A stretch of 64,000 bases of DNA, from contig NZ_JAKEVD010000017.1 of the NCBI RefSeq assembly GCF_022398325.1, forward strand, positions 25,241 through 89,240. Direction: 5' to 3'. Made by a program: the position numbers and the translations under genes. This DNA comes from Shewanella sp. Isolate13. Its GTDB lineage: Bacteria > Pseudomonadota > Gammaproteobacteria > Enterobacterales > Shewanellaceae. The notes below the pieces were generated by a model. It was given only the letters and a program-made list of their open reading frames with translations, did not search any database and had not been told where the DNA came from. How positions within the stretch are numbered: the first letter of the stretch is position 1; each line of letters starts with the position of its first letter. Below are positions 26,025 through 34,875 of the stretch, piece after piece.

Positions 26025-26546
26025 CTAAGAGGCCCATAACATACGCCACCAGATCCCCGGCAAGCTGGTAAAGCCTGTGGTATAGGACACAACCTTTCCC
26101 TCTTTGATTATCATCAAGGTCGGTGTGACATGTACCGACCAGTCGCGTGCGCTGCGATTATCGGCATCATTAATCACTGAAAAGTGATAACCATACTCCT
26201 GCATATATTCGCCAATTTCAGTATTAGAACCCGACGCTATCGCCACGCTCACCACCGGAAACGATGCCGAAATAGACTCAACTGACGGACTCACCGAGCG
26301 ACAAACTGGGCACCATGTCCCCCAGAAATAAACCAAAACAGGCTCATTAGCACTCAAGCTGGAGACATCTATTTTCTCGCCACCGAGAGCCACGCCGCTA
26401 ATGGCAGGAAAATTATCGACCTCTAAGTTTCGGCTGCGCCACTTGTCCATCACCCAAGCGACACTGCTCACCAAGACAAGCAAAATCAATAACTGCTTGA
26501 GCCAATAGCCAAGGCGTTGTTTAAATGTGGGCTGTTTTTCTGTCAT
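26025..26546 (-). CDS. Membrane-anchored thioredoxin-like disulfide reductase (TlpA/ScsD type)
   Basis: 173 residues starting at ATG 26546, which has GAAGG six bases upstream. An N-terminal transmembrane segment (LLILLVLVSSVAWVM) anchors a periplasmic thioredoxin domain. The active site is WCPVC and the cis-proline is in HVTPTLMII. The pattern resembles ScsD/TlpA proteins that reduce or isomerise periplasmic disulfides, including in copper stress and cytochrome maturation. No scs or ccm neighbours are present, so the partner is unknown. Confidence 0.88.
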   Translation of the reverse strand: MTEKQPTFKQRLGYWLKQLLILLVLVSSVAWVMDKWRSRNLEVDNFPAISGVALGGEKIDVSSLSANEPVLVYFWGTWCPVCRSVSPSVESISASFPVVSVAIASGSNTEIGEYMQEYGYHFSVINDADNRSARDWSVHVTPTLMIIKEGKVVSYTTGFTSLPGIWWRMLWAS

Positions 26547-26679
26547 CGCTGCCTTCATTACGCGCATCATATCGCGAATCTAAGATGAATATGTCATACC
26601 TATTAACAGAGTAAGACCGGAGAAATGACAAAATAGTTCATCACTCGCAGCAGAGCTTATCACTCACTGCGAGCCGCCC

Positions 26680-28950
26680 CTAACCTAACGTGCGCCTTAA
26701 CTGCTTTGTCGCCTCAACTAAGTTAACTAACGCTGGCTCAACTTCATCCCATGTGCGGGTTTTAAGGCCACAGTCTGGATTCACCCACAGTTGCTCTACA
26801 GGGAGCTTGGTCGCGGCCTTTTGCATCAAGTCTAGGATCTCCTCCACCGTTGGCGTATTGGGTGAATGAATATCGTAAACCCCAGGCCCAATCTCGTTAG
26901 GGTAGTTAAAGTCTTCGAATGCATTAAGCAACTCCATCCTAGATCGCGAGGTCTCTATGGTGATCACATCGGCGTCCATCGCGCCAATCGCCGCAATGGT
27001 CTCATTAAACTCGCTGTAGCACATATGAGTGTGGATCTGCGTTTCGTTGTTGACCCCCGCTGCGCTGAGCTTAAACCCATTAACCGCCCAATTAAGATAA
27101 TGCTGCCAATCACTCTTTTTCAGCGGCAATCCTTCTCGAAATGCTGGCTCGTCGATTTGAATGATCCCGATACCTGCATCTTGCAGCTCAACGACCTCAT
27201 CACGAATGGCGAGCGCGATTTGAGTAGCGATCTGCTCACGGCTAATATCTTCGCGGGCAAATGACCAATGCAGGATAGTCACAGGTCCGGTGAGCATGCC
27301 TTTAACCGGTTTCTCGGTAAGGCTCTGCGCAAACTCGGCCCACTTGACCGTCATGGCAGTTGGTCGTGAAACATCACCATAAATTAGCGGCGGTTTAACG
27401 CAGCGGGAGCCATAACTTTGCACCCAACCAAACTGTGTGAACCCCACACCTTCAAGTTGTTCACCAAAGTACTCCACCATGTCATTACGCTCAGCTTCAC
27501 CATGAACCAGAACATCAATATCCAGCTTTAATTGACGCTCAATCGTATCTTTAGTGACTTGTCGTAGCTGCTGATTATAGTGCTCTAAACTGATTTCACC
27601 CTTGCGCCATCGACTGCGTAAGCCACGAATGGCTGGCGTTTGTGGAAAACTGCCTATGGTCGTGGTGGGAAGTAAAGGCAGGCGATACCTAGCTCGTTGG
27701 GCGGCTTGTCTTACTGGGAAGGCATCATCACGCTGATAATCTCGCTCGGTTAGTGCCTCGACACGAGCAATCACCTGTTGATTCGCCGCCTCAGCACGAG
27801 CATCACGCCTTGCTTGGCATTCGAGCACAATCGCATTGGCCTCGGCTGAATTAGGCTCCGTGAGTAACAGTTTGAGCTTAGTGAGTTCAGCAAGCTTTTG
27901 TTTGGCAAAAGAGAGTTGCAGCTTAAGCTCTGGTGCAAGGTTGGTTTCTATCTCTAAGTCCACCGGGCTATGCAGTAAAGAGCAGGAGGGTGACAACCAT
28001 AAGCGCTGCTTAAGATCCCCCGCGACACTCGATAACCCCTCGGCGAGCTCGTCAAGCTCTGCCGCCCACACGTTACGACCGTTAATCACGCCCGCCGATA
28101 ACACTTGCTCTGCGCCTAAACTGGGGAGGAAAGTTTGTAACTGCTCCGGGGCCGTCACTAGGTCTAAATGCAGGCCTGCAACGGGTAAGTCGGCCACGAG
28201 ATGATGATGGTGAGCGATGCTGCCGTAATAACTGGCTAGCAGTATCCTTACGTTACTGCGTGCAAGCTCACGGTAGGCTTGGCTAATCGCCGCTTGCCAA
28301 TCTCCCTCTAACTCCAATGCCAAAACGGGTTCATCGAGTTGCACCCACTCGACCCCTTGGCTTACAAAACGCTGCAACAGCTTTTGGTACGCCTCAATCA
28401 ATCTTGGCAGTAGGCTTAACTTATCAAATTCACTCTCAACCGCTTTAGACAGATACAGGAAAGAGACAGGCCCTAAGAGCACCGGCTTTGGCTGATAACC
28501 TAACCTCTGAGCTTCGCTCACTTCATCAAACAGCTGCTGATAACCTATGTCGAAACGCTGGTCTTCGGTGAGCTCGGGAACGATATAGTGATAATTTGTA
28601 TTGAAAAACTTGGTCATCTCGGCGGCTGGTGCATCTTTGCCACTCGGTGCTCGGCCACGGCCGATACGAAAGAGAGTATCAAGATCCGTTGGCGTCTCTC
28701 CACGGTGACGCTTAGGGATCACATCCAGCGTCGCGCTCAAGGTCAACACCTGATCATAGAAAGCAAAGTCGCCAACAGGCAGTAACGTCACCCCAGCATC
28801 GGCCTGCCAACGCCAGTGTGTTTGACGTAATTCTCTCGATATATCAATAAGCTGAGCCTGATTTATCTCACCGCGCCAATACTTCTCTAGGGCAAACTTT
28901 AGCTCTCGTTGACGACCAATTCGTGGAAAACCCAAATTATTTAATTGCAT
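26680..28950 (-). CDS. metE: Cobalamin-independent methionine synthase
   Basis: 756 residues, the E. coli MetE length. It transfers a methyl group from 5-methyl-tetrahydropteroyl-triglutamate to homocysteine in the cytoplasm. The two-barrel structure is visible: LGFPRIGRQRELK at the start, IGSFPQTPAIRGLRSRW at the second barrel, IHTHMCYSEF (zinc His and Cys), and NPDCGLKTRTWDE (second zinc Cys). The gene is divergent from metR, and the shared intergenic region carries MetJ-like and MetR-like sites. No B12 riboswitch precedes it. Confidence 0.97.
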   Translation of the reverse strand: MQLNNLGFPRIGRQRELKFALEKYWRGEINQAQLIDISRELRQTHWRWQADAGVTLLPVGDFAFYDQVLTLSATLDVIPKRHRGETPTDLDTLFRIGRGRAPSGKDAPAAEMTKFFNTNYHYIVPELTEDQRFDIGYQQLFDEVSEAQRLGYQPKPVLLGPVSFLYLSKAVESEFDKLSLLPRLIEAYQKLLQRFVSQGVEWVQLDEPVLALELEGDWQAAISQAYRELARSNVRILLASYYGSIAHHHHLVADLPVAGLHLDLVTAPEQLQTFLPSLGAEQVLSAGVINGRNVWAAELDELAEGLSSVAGDLKQRLWLSPSCSLLHSPVDLEIETNLAPELKLQLSFAKQKLAELTKLKLLLTEPNSAEANAIVLECQARRDARAEAANQQVIARVEALTERDYQRDDAFPVRQAAQRARYRLPLLPTTTIGSFPQTPAIRGLRSRWRKGEISLEHYNQQLRQVTKDTIERQLKLDIDVLVHGEAERNDMVEYFGEQLEGVGFTQFGWVQSYGSRCVKPPLIYGDVSRPTAMTVKWAEFAQSLTEKPVKGMLTGPVTILHWSFAREDISREQIATQIALAIRDEVVELQDAGIGIIQIDEPAFREGLPLKKSDWQHYLNWAVNGFKLSAAGVNNETQIHTHMCYSEFNETIAAIGAMDADVITIETSRSRMELLNAFEDFNYPNEIGPGVYDIHSPNTPTVEEILDLMQKAATKLPVEQLWVNPDCGLKTRTWDEVEPALVNLVEATKQLRRTLG

Positions 28951-29030
28951 ATTGTATACCTTTTGATGTTAAGATGAGTAAAATTCAGAGTTAGCGCCCT
29001 TCTGAATGACATATAACGAAACATAGTAAT

Positions 29031-29054
29031 GGGTGTCTGGACGTCTAGAAGTTT
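29031..29054. promoter_or_regulatory. Tandem MetJ-like boxes in the metE-metR intergenic region
   Basis: Three consecutive 8-mers, GGGTGTCT, GGACGTCT and AGAAGTTT, resemble the met box AGACGTCT. The middle one matches seven of eight. MetJ represses met genes by binding such tandem boxes, and the E. coli metE-metR gap has the same layout. Confidence 0.65.
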
Positions 29055-29102
29055 ATTGTGATAGCCTTAGTATTCGCAATCGAAACGAATTCAAGCGCTA
29101 CA

Positions 29103-29115
29103 TGAGCGAATTTCA
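29103..29115. promoter_or_regulatory. MetR-like operator
   Basis: TGAGCGAATTTCA matches TGAA-N5-TTCA except for one base. It lies 13 bp before the metR start, suitable for autoregulation; the metE promoter lies about 150 bp away, so a further MetR site may exist. Confidence 0.5.
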
Positions 29116-29127
29116 TGTGAGGATAAT

Positions 29128-30030
29128 ATGATAGAGCTTAGACATTTACGTACGTTAGTTGCCCTAAAGGAAAGCGGCAGCCTCGCTGGGGCTGCAAAAA
29201 AACGCTTCGTCACTCAGTCGGCACTGTCGCATCAGATCAAGGAATTAGAGACCCGTATTAACTCAGCTATTTTTGTGCGTAAGAGCAAACCGCTCTCTTT
29301 CACACAAGAAGGCACGAGACTACTCAACCTTGCTGAAGATATTCTGCCAAAAGTGATCGAAACCGAATTTGATCTGAAAAGAGGCTTAGAGGATGGTGAC
29401 AACCACCTAGGCGTGGGCATCGAATGTCACAGCTGTTTTCGCTGGTTAATGCCGGTGATGGAAGAGTTTAGGCAGCAATACCCTCAAGCCGATCTGGATC
29501 TCTCTAGCCGCCACCTATTCGACTCCATCAATGCCCTTGAGCAAGGTGAACTCGATGTGGTGCTAACGTCCGATCCCGTACCGGGTCAATCGATTGCCTA
29601 CCAACATCTATTCGATTTTGAAGTGAGATTAGTGGTAGCCAGTGATCACCCTTTGGCGCAGCAGGAATACGTTACTCCTAAGCAGCTGGAAAACATGTCT
29701 ATTTTAAGCTATCCAGTATCACTTGAGCGCTTAGATCTCTATCGTCACTTCTTAGAGCCTGCGGGCATACAAGCTGGGCCGCAAGTAAAATGCGATCTGA
29801 CCATGATGTTACTACAGCGAATCGCCTGTAAAGATGGTATCGCCGCGCTACCAAGCTGGTCGATTAGCGAAGCCCATGGCTTAAGTCTAACCAGTGTAAA
29901 ACTCGGGTCTGAAGGGCTCAAACGCCCACTGTTTGGTGCCTACCGTCGTAATGGTGCCAATGCACGCCTAGCTCAGCACTGGCTAGAGCTGGTGGCAAAA
30001 GAAGGTTTAGCAAAGCAGAGGCTGAACTAA
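29128..30030 (+). CDS. metR: LysR-type activator of methionine biosynthesis
   Basis: 300 residues. The HTH begins MIELRHLRTLVALKESGSL and contains VTQSALSHQIKELE, typical of MetR. The effector domain has VGIECHSCFRWLMPVM, a MetR hallmark in which the ligand is homocysteine. Divergence from metE confirms the role. In E. coli MetR with homocysteine activates metE and metH. A ribosome-binding site GAGGAT lies 7 bp before ATG. The gene is followed by a terminator. Confidence 0.96.
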   Translation: MIELRHLRTLVALKESGSLAGAAKKRFVTQSALSHQIKELETRINSAIFVRKSKPLSFTQEGTRLLNLAEDILPKVIETEFDLKRGLEDGDNHLGVGIECHSCFRWLMPVMEEFRQQYPQADLDLSSRHLFDSINALEQGELDVVLTSDPVPGQSIAYQHLFDFEVRLVVASDHPLAQQEYVTPKQLENMSILSYPVSLERLDLYRHFLEPAGIQAGPQVKCDLTMMLLQRIACKDGIAALPSWSISEAHGLSLTSVKLGSEGLKRPLFGAYRRNGANARLAQHWLELVAKEGLAKQRLN

Positions 30031-30047
30031 ACTAAATGAAGTGAAAC

Positions 30048-30076
30048 AAAAAAGCCTGCAGATTTGCAGGCTTTTT
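30048..30076 (+). terminator. Terminator after metR
   Basis: AAAAAAGCCTGCA and TGCAGGCTTTTTT form a near-perfect stem with a 4-nt loop and T-run. It also works for the opposing HDOD gene, which ends at 30111. Confidence 0.92.
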
Positions 30077-30110
30077 TCTATGACATCCCTCGTTTTGAGA
30101 TAGGTTGAAT

Positions 30111-30839
30111 TTATGCAGCTCTAAGCAGTAAATTCTTCTTGGCCAACACGCCTCTTAGCACCAGACCGGGAGAATTAATGTTATGGGATTGGCGTAAGTT
30201 ATGGGCCACCATAAACTCATCGCGTAGATCTTCATCTAAGCCTAGAGACTCGAACGCTTCAACGGTGAGCGTCAGCTGCTCATCTTCAATCACAGACTTG
30301 AGCACGCTTAACGGATAAGGCTCTTTAAGCTCAGCGTTGAGATAAGCAAATGCCGTAAGAGCGATGATCTCACCAAATACACTAAACAGCGCTAAGGTCT
30401 GCACTTCATCAGGGTTAATCTGTACATTGTCCATTTGATGAAGTTCATCGACAGCATCGACAGCAATCGACTCGGTTAATGTCCAATATCCCTGAACCAG
30501 CTTCTTATAAGGCTGCTCCAACTCATCTAGGCGCTCTTTCAAGTAAAAAGTAAACGCATAACGGTAGATATTGACCTGCCCTAATCGCACTAGGGCATCT
30601 TTTAATGAACGATTTTTTGTCGACTGAGGCGTCGCGTGATCTGCGCTGCTGCTACGCCATAACAGGTGAGCAGATAAGGCGGGGTCTGACGAGACGATGT
30701 CGATAACATTGCGGATGTCGCCGTCAGCGATGATAGCCTTCTTCAAAGGGATAAGGATCCCTCTACGACCTATTACCTGCTCTTCATTGCTGATAATGGC
30801 ACGTACTTGAGTAAATACCTGCTGCTCAAGATCTGTCAT
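30111..30839 (-). CDS. HDOD domain protein
   Basis: 242 residues consisting of one HDOD domain. Typical features are VSSDPALSAHLLWRSSSA in the first third and SLKDALVRLGQVNIYRYAF in the middle, followed by WTLTESIAVDAVDELHQ. HDOD domains are related to HD phosphohydrolases but lack the metal-binding residues and act as scaffolds, often in motility, c-di-GMP or stress signalling. There is no fused GGDEF, EAL or receiver domain here. It is monocistronic. Confidence 0.85.
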   Translation of the reverse strand: MTDLEQQVFTQVRAIISNEEQVIGRRGILIPLKKAIIADGDIRNVIDIVSSDPALSAHLLWRSSSADHATPQSTKNRSLKDALVRLGQVNIYRYAFTFYLKERLDELEQPYKKLVQGYWTLTESIAVDAVDELHQMDNVQINPDEVQTLALFSVFGEIIALTAFAYLNAELKEPYPLSVLKSVIEDEQLTLTVEAFESLGLDEDLRDEFMVAHNLRQSHNINSPGLVLRGVLAKKNLLLRAA

Positions 30840-31116
30840 GGGAAACGTTAAACCTTATTCTTCTAATAATGATCCGCAAACTACTTAACGCTCCTTACAG
30901 GAGACTACAAAAGCAGCTTGGTTTTATCTGAACCAACTCTGTATAAATTAACCCATAATTTAAGGCTAAAGGTCAAGCCATATACGCCATTACCTTATCA
31001 AGTTTCTAATGTTTTCGGCGTATTAATTTAACTAAGCCAAACAAAACTGTGATTAAGCCTACAAACTAGCCATAGAAATAGCCCTTTAACTCACGCACTA
31101 TCAGTCAGGACAGTAA

Positions 31117-31731
31117 CTATATCGCTTGGTAAATTGCCTTAGCGAGCTCCAAATAGCCGGCATCATTTAAGTGTATTGCGTCAGACTTTTTACTAGGGCT
31201 CTTCAACAGACTACTTAAGGTATCCTCTATTAAAACCAGCTGATACTCTTCGGCTAATTCGGCGTAAATGGGAGAGGGAGAGAGGAACAAACTCTTTTGT
31301 GGCACAGCCACCAATAACACAGGGATCTGCTTTGCCTGAGCCTGTTCAATCATATTAGCCAAGTTCGCTTTGGTCTTATCCTGTGGCTGATTGCGAAGAA
31401 AGTCATTGCCGCCTTCAAGTAAGATCAATAGCTCTGGATCATGGCGAGCCAACAATGCACCTAAGCGCTGCTTGCCCGCGGATGTGGTTTCCCCCGAGAT
31501 CCCGGCATTTATCACCTCATAACCACTGATCCCCGCAAGCTGACTCGGGTAATCCTGCCCCTTGCTAGCCCCAACGCCGTAGGTCAGGCTATCGCCAAAG
31601 GCCAGCACCCGCGCATTTTCGGTTAACGGTGGAAGACTAGGTCCTGAACAAGCTTGCAGCAATAGACAAGGCACAATAACCAATAGGCGTAATAAGCCAA
31701 CTGCACGACTATGGGAGAAAAACGGCTTCAT
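31117..31731 (-). CDS. GDSL-type esterase/lysophospholipase lipoprotein (TesA-like)
   Basis: 204 residues with a lipoprotein signal and lipobox LLQAC, so the enzyme is probably anchored in the envelope. Block I is FGDSLTYGVGA with the catalytic Ser, the Asn of block III is in LLEGGNDFLRN, and the Asp/His pair is in SDAIHLNDAGY. This is the TesA/SGNH fold, usually acting on thioesters, lysophospholipids or short esters. It is unusual in being a lipoprotein rather than a soluble periplasmic enzyme. A terminator-like sequence between it and btuB suggests independent transcription. Confidence 0.88.
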   Translation of the reverse strand: MKPFFSHSRAVGLLRLLVIVPCLLLQACSGPSLPPLTENARVLAFGDSLTYGVGASKGQDYPSQLAGISGYEVINAGISGETTSAGKQRLGALLARHDPELLILLEGGNDFLRNQPQDKTKANLANMIEQAQAKQIPVLLVAVPQKSLFLSPSPIYAELAEEYQLVLIEDTLSSLLKSPSKKSDAIHLNDAGYLELAKAIYQAI

Positions 31732-31781
31732 GAGTCATCCTTATCGCTTAAAACTCAAATTGGTATTAGCCAAAATAACAT

Positions 31782-31810
31782 AAAAAAAGCCAGACTCAAG
31801 GTCTGGCTTA
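31782..31810 (-). terminator. Terminator after btuB
   Basis: On the minus strand AAGCCAGACC-TTGA-GTCTGGCTTTTTTT forms a good stem and T-run, just after the btuB stop at 31829. Confidence 0.88.
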
Positions 31811-31828
31811 ACGTGTTAATCCATTAAG

Positions 31829-33682
31829 TTAAAATGCTTGATAGCTAACACTAAGAAACAGCTCTCGGCCTGGGCTAAAGTAGTTTTGATCCGAGATAAT
31901 CTCTTCGTCAAACAGGTTGTTAGCTTTTAACCTTAGACTCCAAGCATCATCAATTTGGTAGCCAAGGCTTAGATCTAACTTATGGTAAGCCTCTAAGAAC
32001 TGCTCACTACCGGCATAGCGTTTGCCCTGATAATGATAGTTAGCCAGTAGATCGAACTGCTGCCAAGTGTAGCTCAACATATAGTTAAACTCGTTTTCAC
32101 TACGGCCAACAAGTTGCTCTCCGGTCTGGGTATTCTCAGCATCTAGATAGGTATAGCCAAGCTGATGGTCAAGCCCTAAAAGCTGGTAATGAGCCGACAG
32201 TTCTACGCCTGTGATCTTGGCTTCATTGATGTTAGCTGGCTTCCAAATATCCCAACCAAAGTCATCTTTTTCACCCGTTGGAGCCCAAGCGATCAAATTA
32301 TCAATCTTATTTTGGAACACACTGATATAGGCGCGAACGGCTTGGCTATCAAAATGCAGAGTTAAGTCGTAACTTTCAGCGGTTTCCGAGATCAGATCCG
32401 GATTACCTGAATCAGGCCAGTACAGATCGTTAAAGGTTGGCGCTTTAAATGCTGTGCCCGTTGTCGCAGCGAGGCGCCATTGCTCATTAAACTGATAGGC
32501 TAGGCTGGCATTATAGGAAACTTCGCTATCGATGTTTTCCACGTCATCGTAACGCACAGCGACTTCGGCTAGCAGCTTACTCCACTGCTTTTGTACTAAT
32601 GCATAGGCTGCGAAGATATCGCGCTGATCTTGAGCGTAATCGCCTTTTACCTGCTCGCTAGACCAATCGATGCCGCCAGTTAAGCTAAGATCATCGGCCG
32701 CTAAATACTGGTTACTCCAGTTAACTTGATCCCGCGTAGTTTCAAATTCTGCAATGGCAACGCTTGCATCGTCACCACGGAAGTTTTCGTTATAATCCCG
32801 AGACTGACTAAGGGCTAACTTACTGGTAAATTTGTCGTTGCTATACTGACCCGCAAGGTTCCACAGATAATTTTCATAGTCTGACTCATCGGCAGAACCC
32901 GATGCATAGATATCATCATATTGGGTATTGCCTTTATCGTACTGACCATTCCAAATCACTTGCCAATGCGAGCCGAGCTGCTGTGAACCTTTTAGTGAAA
33001 GTGCGTTGCGTTTATAACCGTCATCGTCATTTTCAACCTCGGCGCCATTATAAACATCGTAGCCATTGGACTGCTCATGGTTTAACGCGATAGTCGTGCT
33101 GCCATTTCCATGCTCCATACCCGCGCCAAATGAACCCCGAATATAGTCATCGGAGCCATATTCTGCACCCGCAAACCACTCTCCCCCTTTCAATTGACGA
33201 GTGAAGATCTGAATAACGCCGCCAATTGCATCGCTGCCCCAAACAGAGGCCCTAGGGCCTTTCAGCACTTCGATACGCTCGATATTCTCAGGCGAAAGCG
33301 TATTAAAACTCACAGTACCCAGTGTTGCCGAGCCGACTTTAACGCCATCAACCAGCACCAACACATGGTTTGAGTTACTGCCACGCACACTTATAGAGGT
33401 CGCCTGCCCCGCACCGCCATTACGCGATACGCTCACCCCTGGTAGGGTCTCCAAAACATCGGCAACAGATTTGGGGTTCAGACGCGCAATCTCTTCCCGT
33501 TCGATAGTATTGACTACCGTCAGCTGCTGCTCTGCTGTTCTATCGAAACGTGAACCCGTTACGGTGATCGTTTCATCAATGTTTGCCGAGGCGATATTGG
33601 TTTCTTCGGCCTGCGCCGAAAATGCAGATAAACTGATAAGACTGCTAACGAGCAGTGCGATTTTAGATGGTTGTGTTCCCAT
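31829..33682 (-). CDS. btuB: TonB-dependent vitamin B12 receptor
   Basis: 617 residues: signal peptide ending near AQA, TonB box DETITVTGSR, plug domain (VADVLETLPGVSVSRNGG, SVRGSNSNHVLVLVDGVK), and a 22-strand-type barrel ending SVSYQAF with a C-terminal Phe. BtuB imports cobalamin across the outer membrane using TonB energy. The assignment is supported by similarity to E. coli BtuB and by the cobalamin riboswitch immediately upstream. No btuCDF genes follow in this window. Confidence 0.95.
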   Translation of the reverse strand: MGTQPSKIALLVSSLISLSAFSAQAEETNIASANIDETITVTGSRFDRTAEQQLTVVNTIEREEIARLNPKSVADVLETLPGVSVSRNGGAGQATSISVRGSNSNHVLVLVDGVKVGSATLGTVSFNTLSPENIERIEVLKGPRASVWGSDAIGGVIQIFTRQLKGGEWFAGAEYGSDDYIRGSFGAGMEHGNGSTTIALNHEQSNGYDVYNGAEVENDDDGYKRNALSLKGSQQLGSHWQVIWNGQYDKGNTQYDDIYASGSADESDYENYLWNLAGQYSNDKFTSKLALSQSRDYNENFRGDDASVAIAEFETTRDQVNWSNQYLAADDLSLTGGIDWSSEQVKGDYAQDQRDIFAAYALVQKQWSKLLAEVAVRYDDVENIDSEVSYNASLAYQFNEQWRLAATTGTAFKAPTFNDLYWPDSGNPDLISETAESYDLTLHFDSQAVRAYISVFQNKIDNLIAWAPTGEKDDFGWDIWKPANINEAKITGVELSAHYQLLGLDHQLGYTYLDAENTQTGEQLVGRSENEFNYMLSYTWQQFDLLANYHYQGKRYAGSEQFLEAYHKLDLSLGYQIDDAWSLRLKANNLFDEEIISDQNYFSPGRELFLSVSYQAF

Positions 33683-33820
33683 TTACCTTTGACTCCTAAA
33701 GGAAAACGGGGCAAAAACGTCACGGTGATACGCTCCAGATATGGAAAACTCCTCCATTAAGCCGGTTCGTTCAATTGCCGCATTTCGAGATCTGCCCGCC
33801 GAAATCATCGAAATCACTTT

Positions 33821-34060
33821 GTTGGCCGGTCTCCGGACTTAGGTTCTGTATTACTGAGTAATACGCGAGTACAAGCTTTACAACGCCTATCCATTAAGGC
33901 GCACTCGTCTCTCACCATTCACCGTTGCGGGGGCAGTGTCAGATTCTAACTGACTTCCCGATTATCCCTAATACCAATCAATATAAGAAGTGGATCGACT
34001 CAGCGAGCAAATCTCTATTCTGATTGGTATAGGTTACAGCTGTAACCTTAGGCACCAATA
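33821..34060 (-). ncRNA. Cobalamin riboswitch controlling btuB
   Basis: On the minus strand the order is GGTGCC (34051-34060 region), a hairpin AGGTTACAGCTGTAACCT, then GGGAAGTCAGTTAGAATC, then CTGACACTGCCCCCGCAACGG, which are hallmarks of RF00174. The 3' B12-box side is AAGTCCGGAGACCGGCC near 33821-33840. A 60-bp inverted-repeat element lies inside the 5' arm. The leader continues about 140 nt to the btuB start and should contain the expression platform. Confidence 0.9.
33971..34030. mobile_element. 60-bp element with 10-bp perfect terminal inverted repeats (MITE-like)
   Basis: ATACCAATCA at 33971-33980 is exactly complementary to TGATTGGTAT at 34021-34030. The interior is A/T-rich with no coding capacity. 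Similar ends recur in Shewanella intergenic DNA as far as I remember, but this is the only copy in the window. It lies between the GGTGCC hairpin and the GGGAA strand of the cobalamin riboswitch. Confidence 0.6.
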
Positions 34061-34062
34061 AA

Positions 34063-34433
34063 GTTGACTAAAATACTCATTTTTATTCAAGTGTATACTT
34101 GTTATCTCTCAGAGCGAAAAAGCATCATCTCTGAGAGTGCGCGCATTATAGACGTCTATACGGTTAAATGTCTAACTTAACCGCCAGAGAAGGCCACCTT
34201 TATAGATGAAAAAAGTTGACCTTCAACTTGAAAACTGGCGTGACACTGCTGCCTAGCATACAGCACATACAATGTAGTCAGATGATGGTGCTGGTATTAA
34301 CTCGCTTGGCGAGCCTCAATACGGTTAAAGACCCCCTGCTCAATAAGCTTGCCAATCCAACACTAGCCTCCTTGTTTAACAAAGACTTATATTGCTATCA
34401 CTCATTTAGTTTAAAAAACACCCAAAAAAGCAC
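34063..34433. other. Gene-free stretch between riboswitch and BlaI promoter
   Basis: It should contain the btuB promoter (minus strand) and a long A/T-rich leader on the other side. An 80-codon frame at 34216-34458 has no ribosome-binding site or recognisable domain and runs into the BlaI operator, so I do not call it a gene. Confidence 0.4.
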
Positions 34434-34484
34434 TTGCACAACAGGATTACATTTGTAATCTTAAATATAAATTACACTTGTAAT
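34434..34484 (+). promoter_or_regulatory. BlaI-type promoter-operator
   Basis: Two perfect dyads with the TACA/TGTA core are GATTACATTTGTAATC (34445-34460) and ATTACACTTGTAAT (34471-34484), spaced 26 bp apart. The first overlaps a likely promoter (TTGCAC at 34434, TAATCT at 34456). BlaI/MecI repressors recognise TACA-N2-TGTA, so autoregulation is expected. Confidence 0.8.
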
Positions 34485-34497
34485 CGAAGAGATAACC

Positions 34498-34875
34498 ATG
34501 AAAGAGATCAGTAATGCCGAGCTATGTGTACTCAATATCCTTTGGCAATCATCACCGATTAGCGCCAGTGAAGTCATTGAACAACTGTCTCAGCGTAATG
34601 ACTGGCATGAGAAAACGGTTAAGACACTGCTTAACCGCCTCGTTAAAAAACAGGCCATTGGTTTTGAAAAACAGGGGCGCTCCTACCTATACAGCCCACT
34701 CATCAACCAGAGTGAGTACCAGCTAAAAGAGAGCGAGTCCTTTATCGAGCGTCTATTCTCAGGCCGAATAGCCCCCTTGGTGGCGGGTTTCGCAAAACAA
34801 AATAAGCTCAGTGCCGAGGATGTCGATGAGCTACAACAACTGATTGATACTTGGAAGAAGGATAACAAGTCATGA
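34498..34875 (+). CDS. BlaI/MecI/CopY family repressor
   Basis: 125 residues with the winged-helix DNA-binding domain of BlaI (NAELCVLNILWQSSPISASEVIEQL, then HEKTVKTLLNRLVKKQAIGFE). The C-terminal dimerisation helix contains the usual AGFAKQNKLSAEDVDELQQL stretch. By family it represses its own operon until the partner M56 protease triggers its loss. Two operators lie directly upstream, and the gene overlaps the next by 4 bp (ATGA). Confidence 0.94.
   Translation: MKEISNAELCVLNILWQSSPISASEVIEQLSQRNDWHEKTVKTLLNRLVKKQAIGFEKQGRSYLYSPLINQSEYQLKESESFIERLFSGRIAPLVAGFAKQNKLSAEDVDELQQLIDTWKKDNKS

Noticed and set aside
34216..34458. 80-codon frame upstream of the BlaI gene
   Set aside because: No ribosome-binding site or domain, and it overlaps the BlaI promoter and operator.
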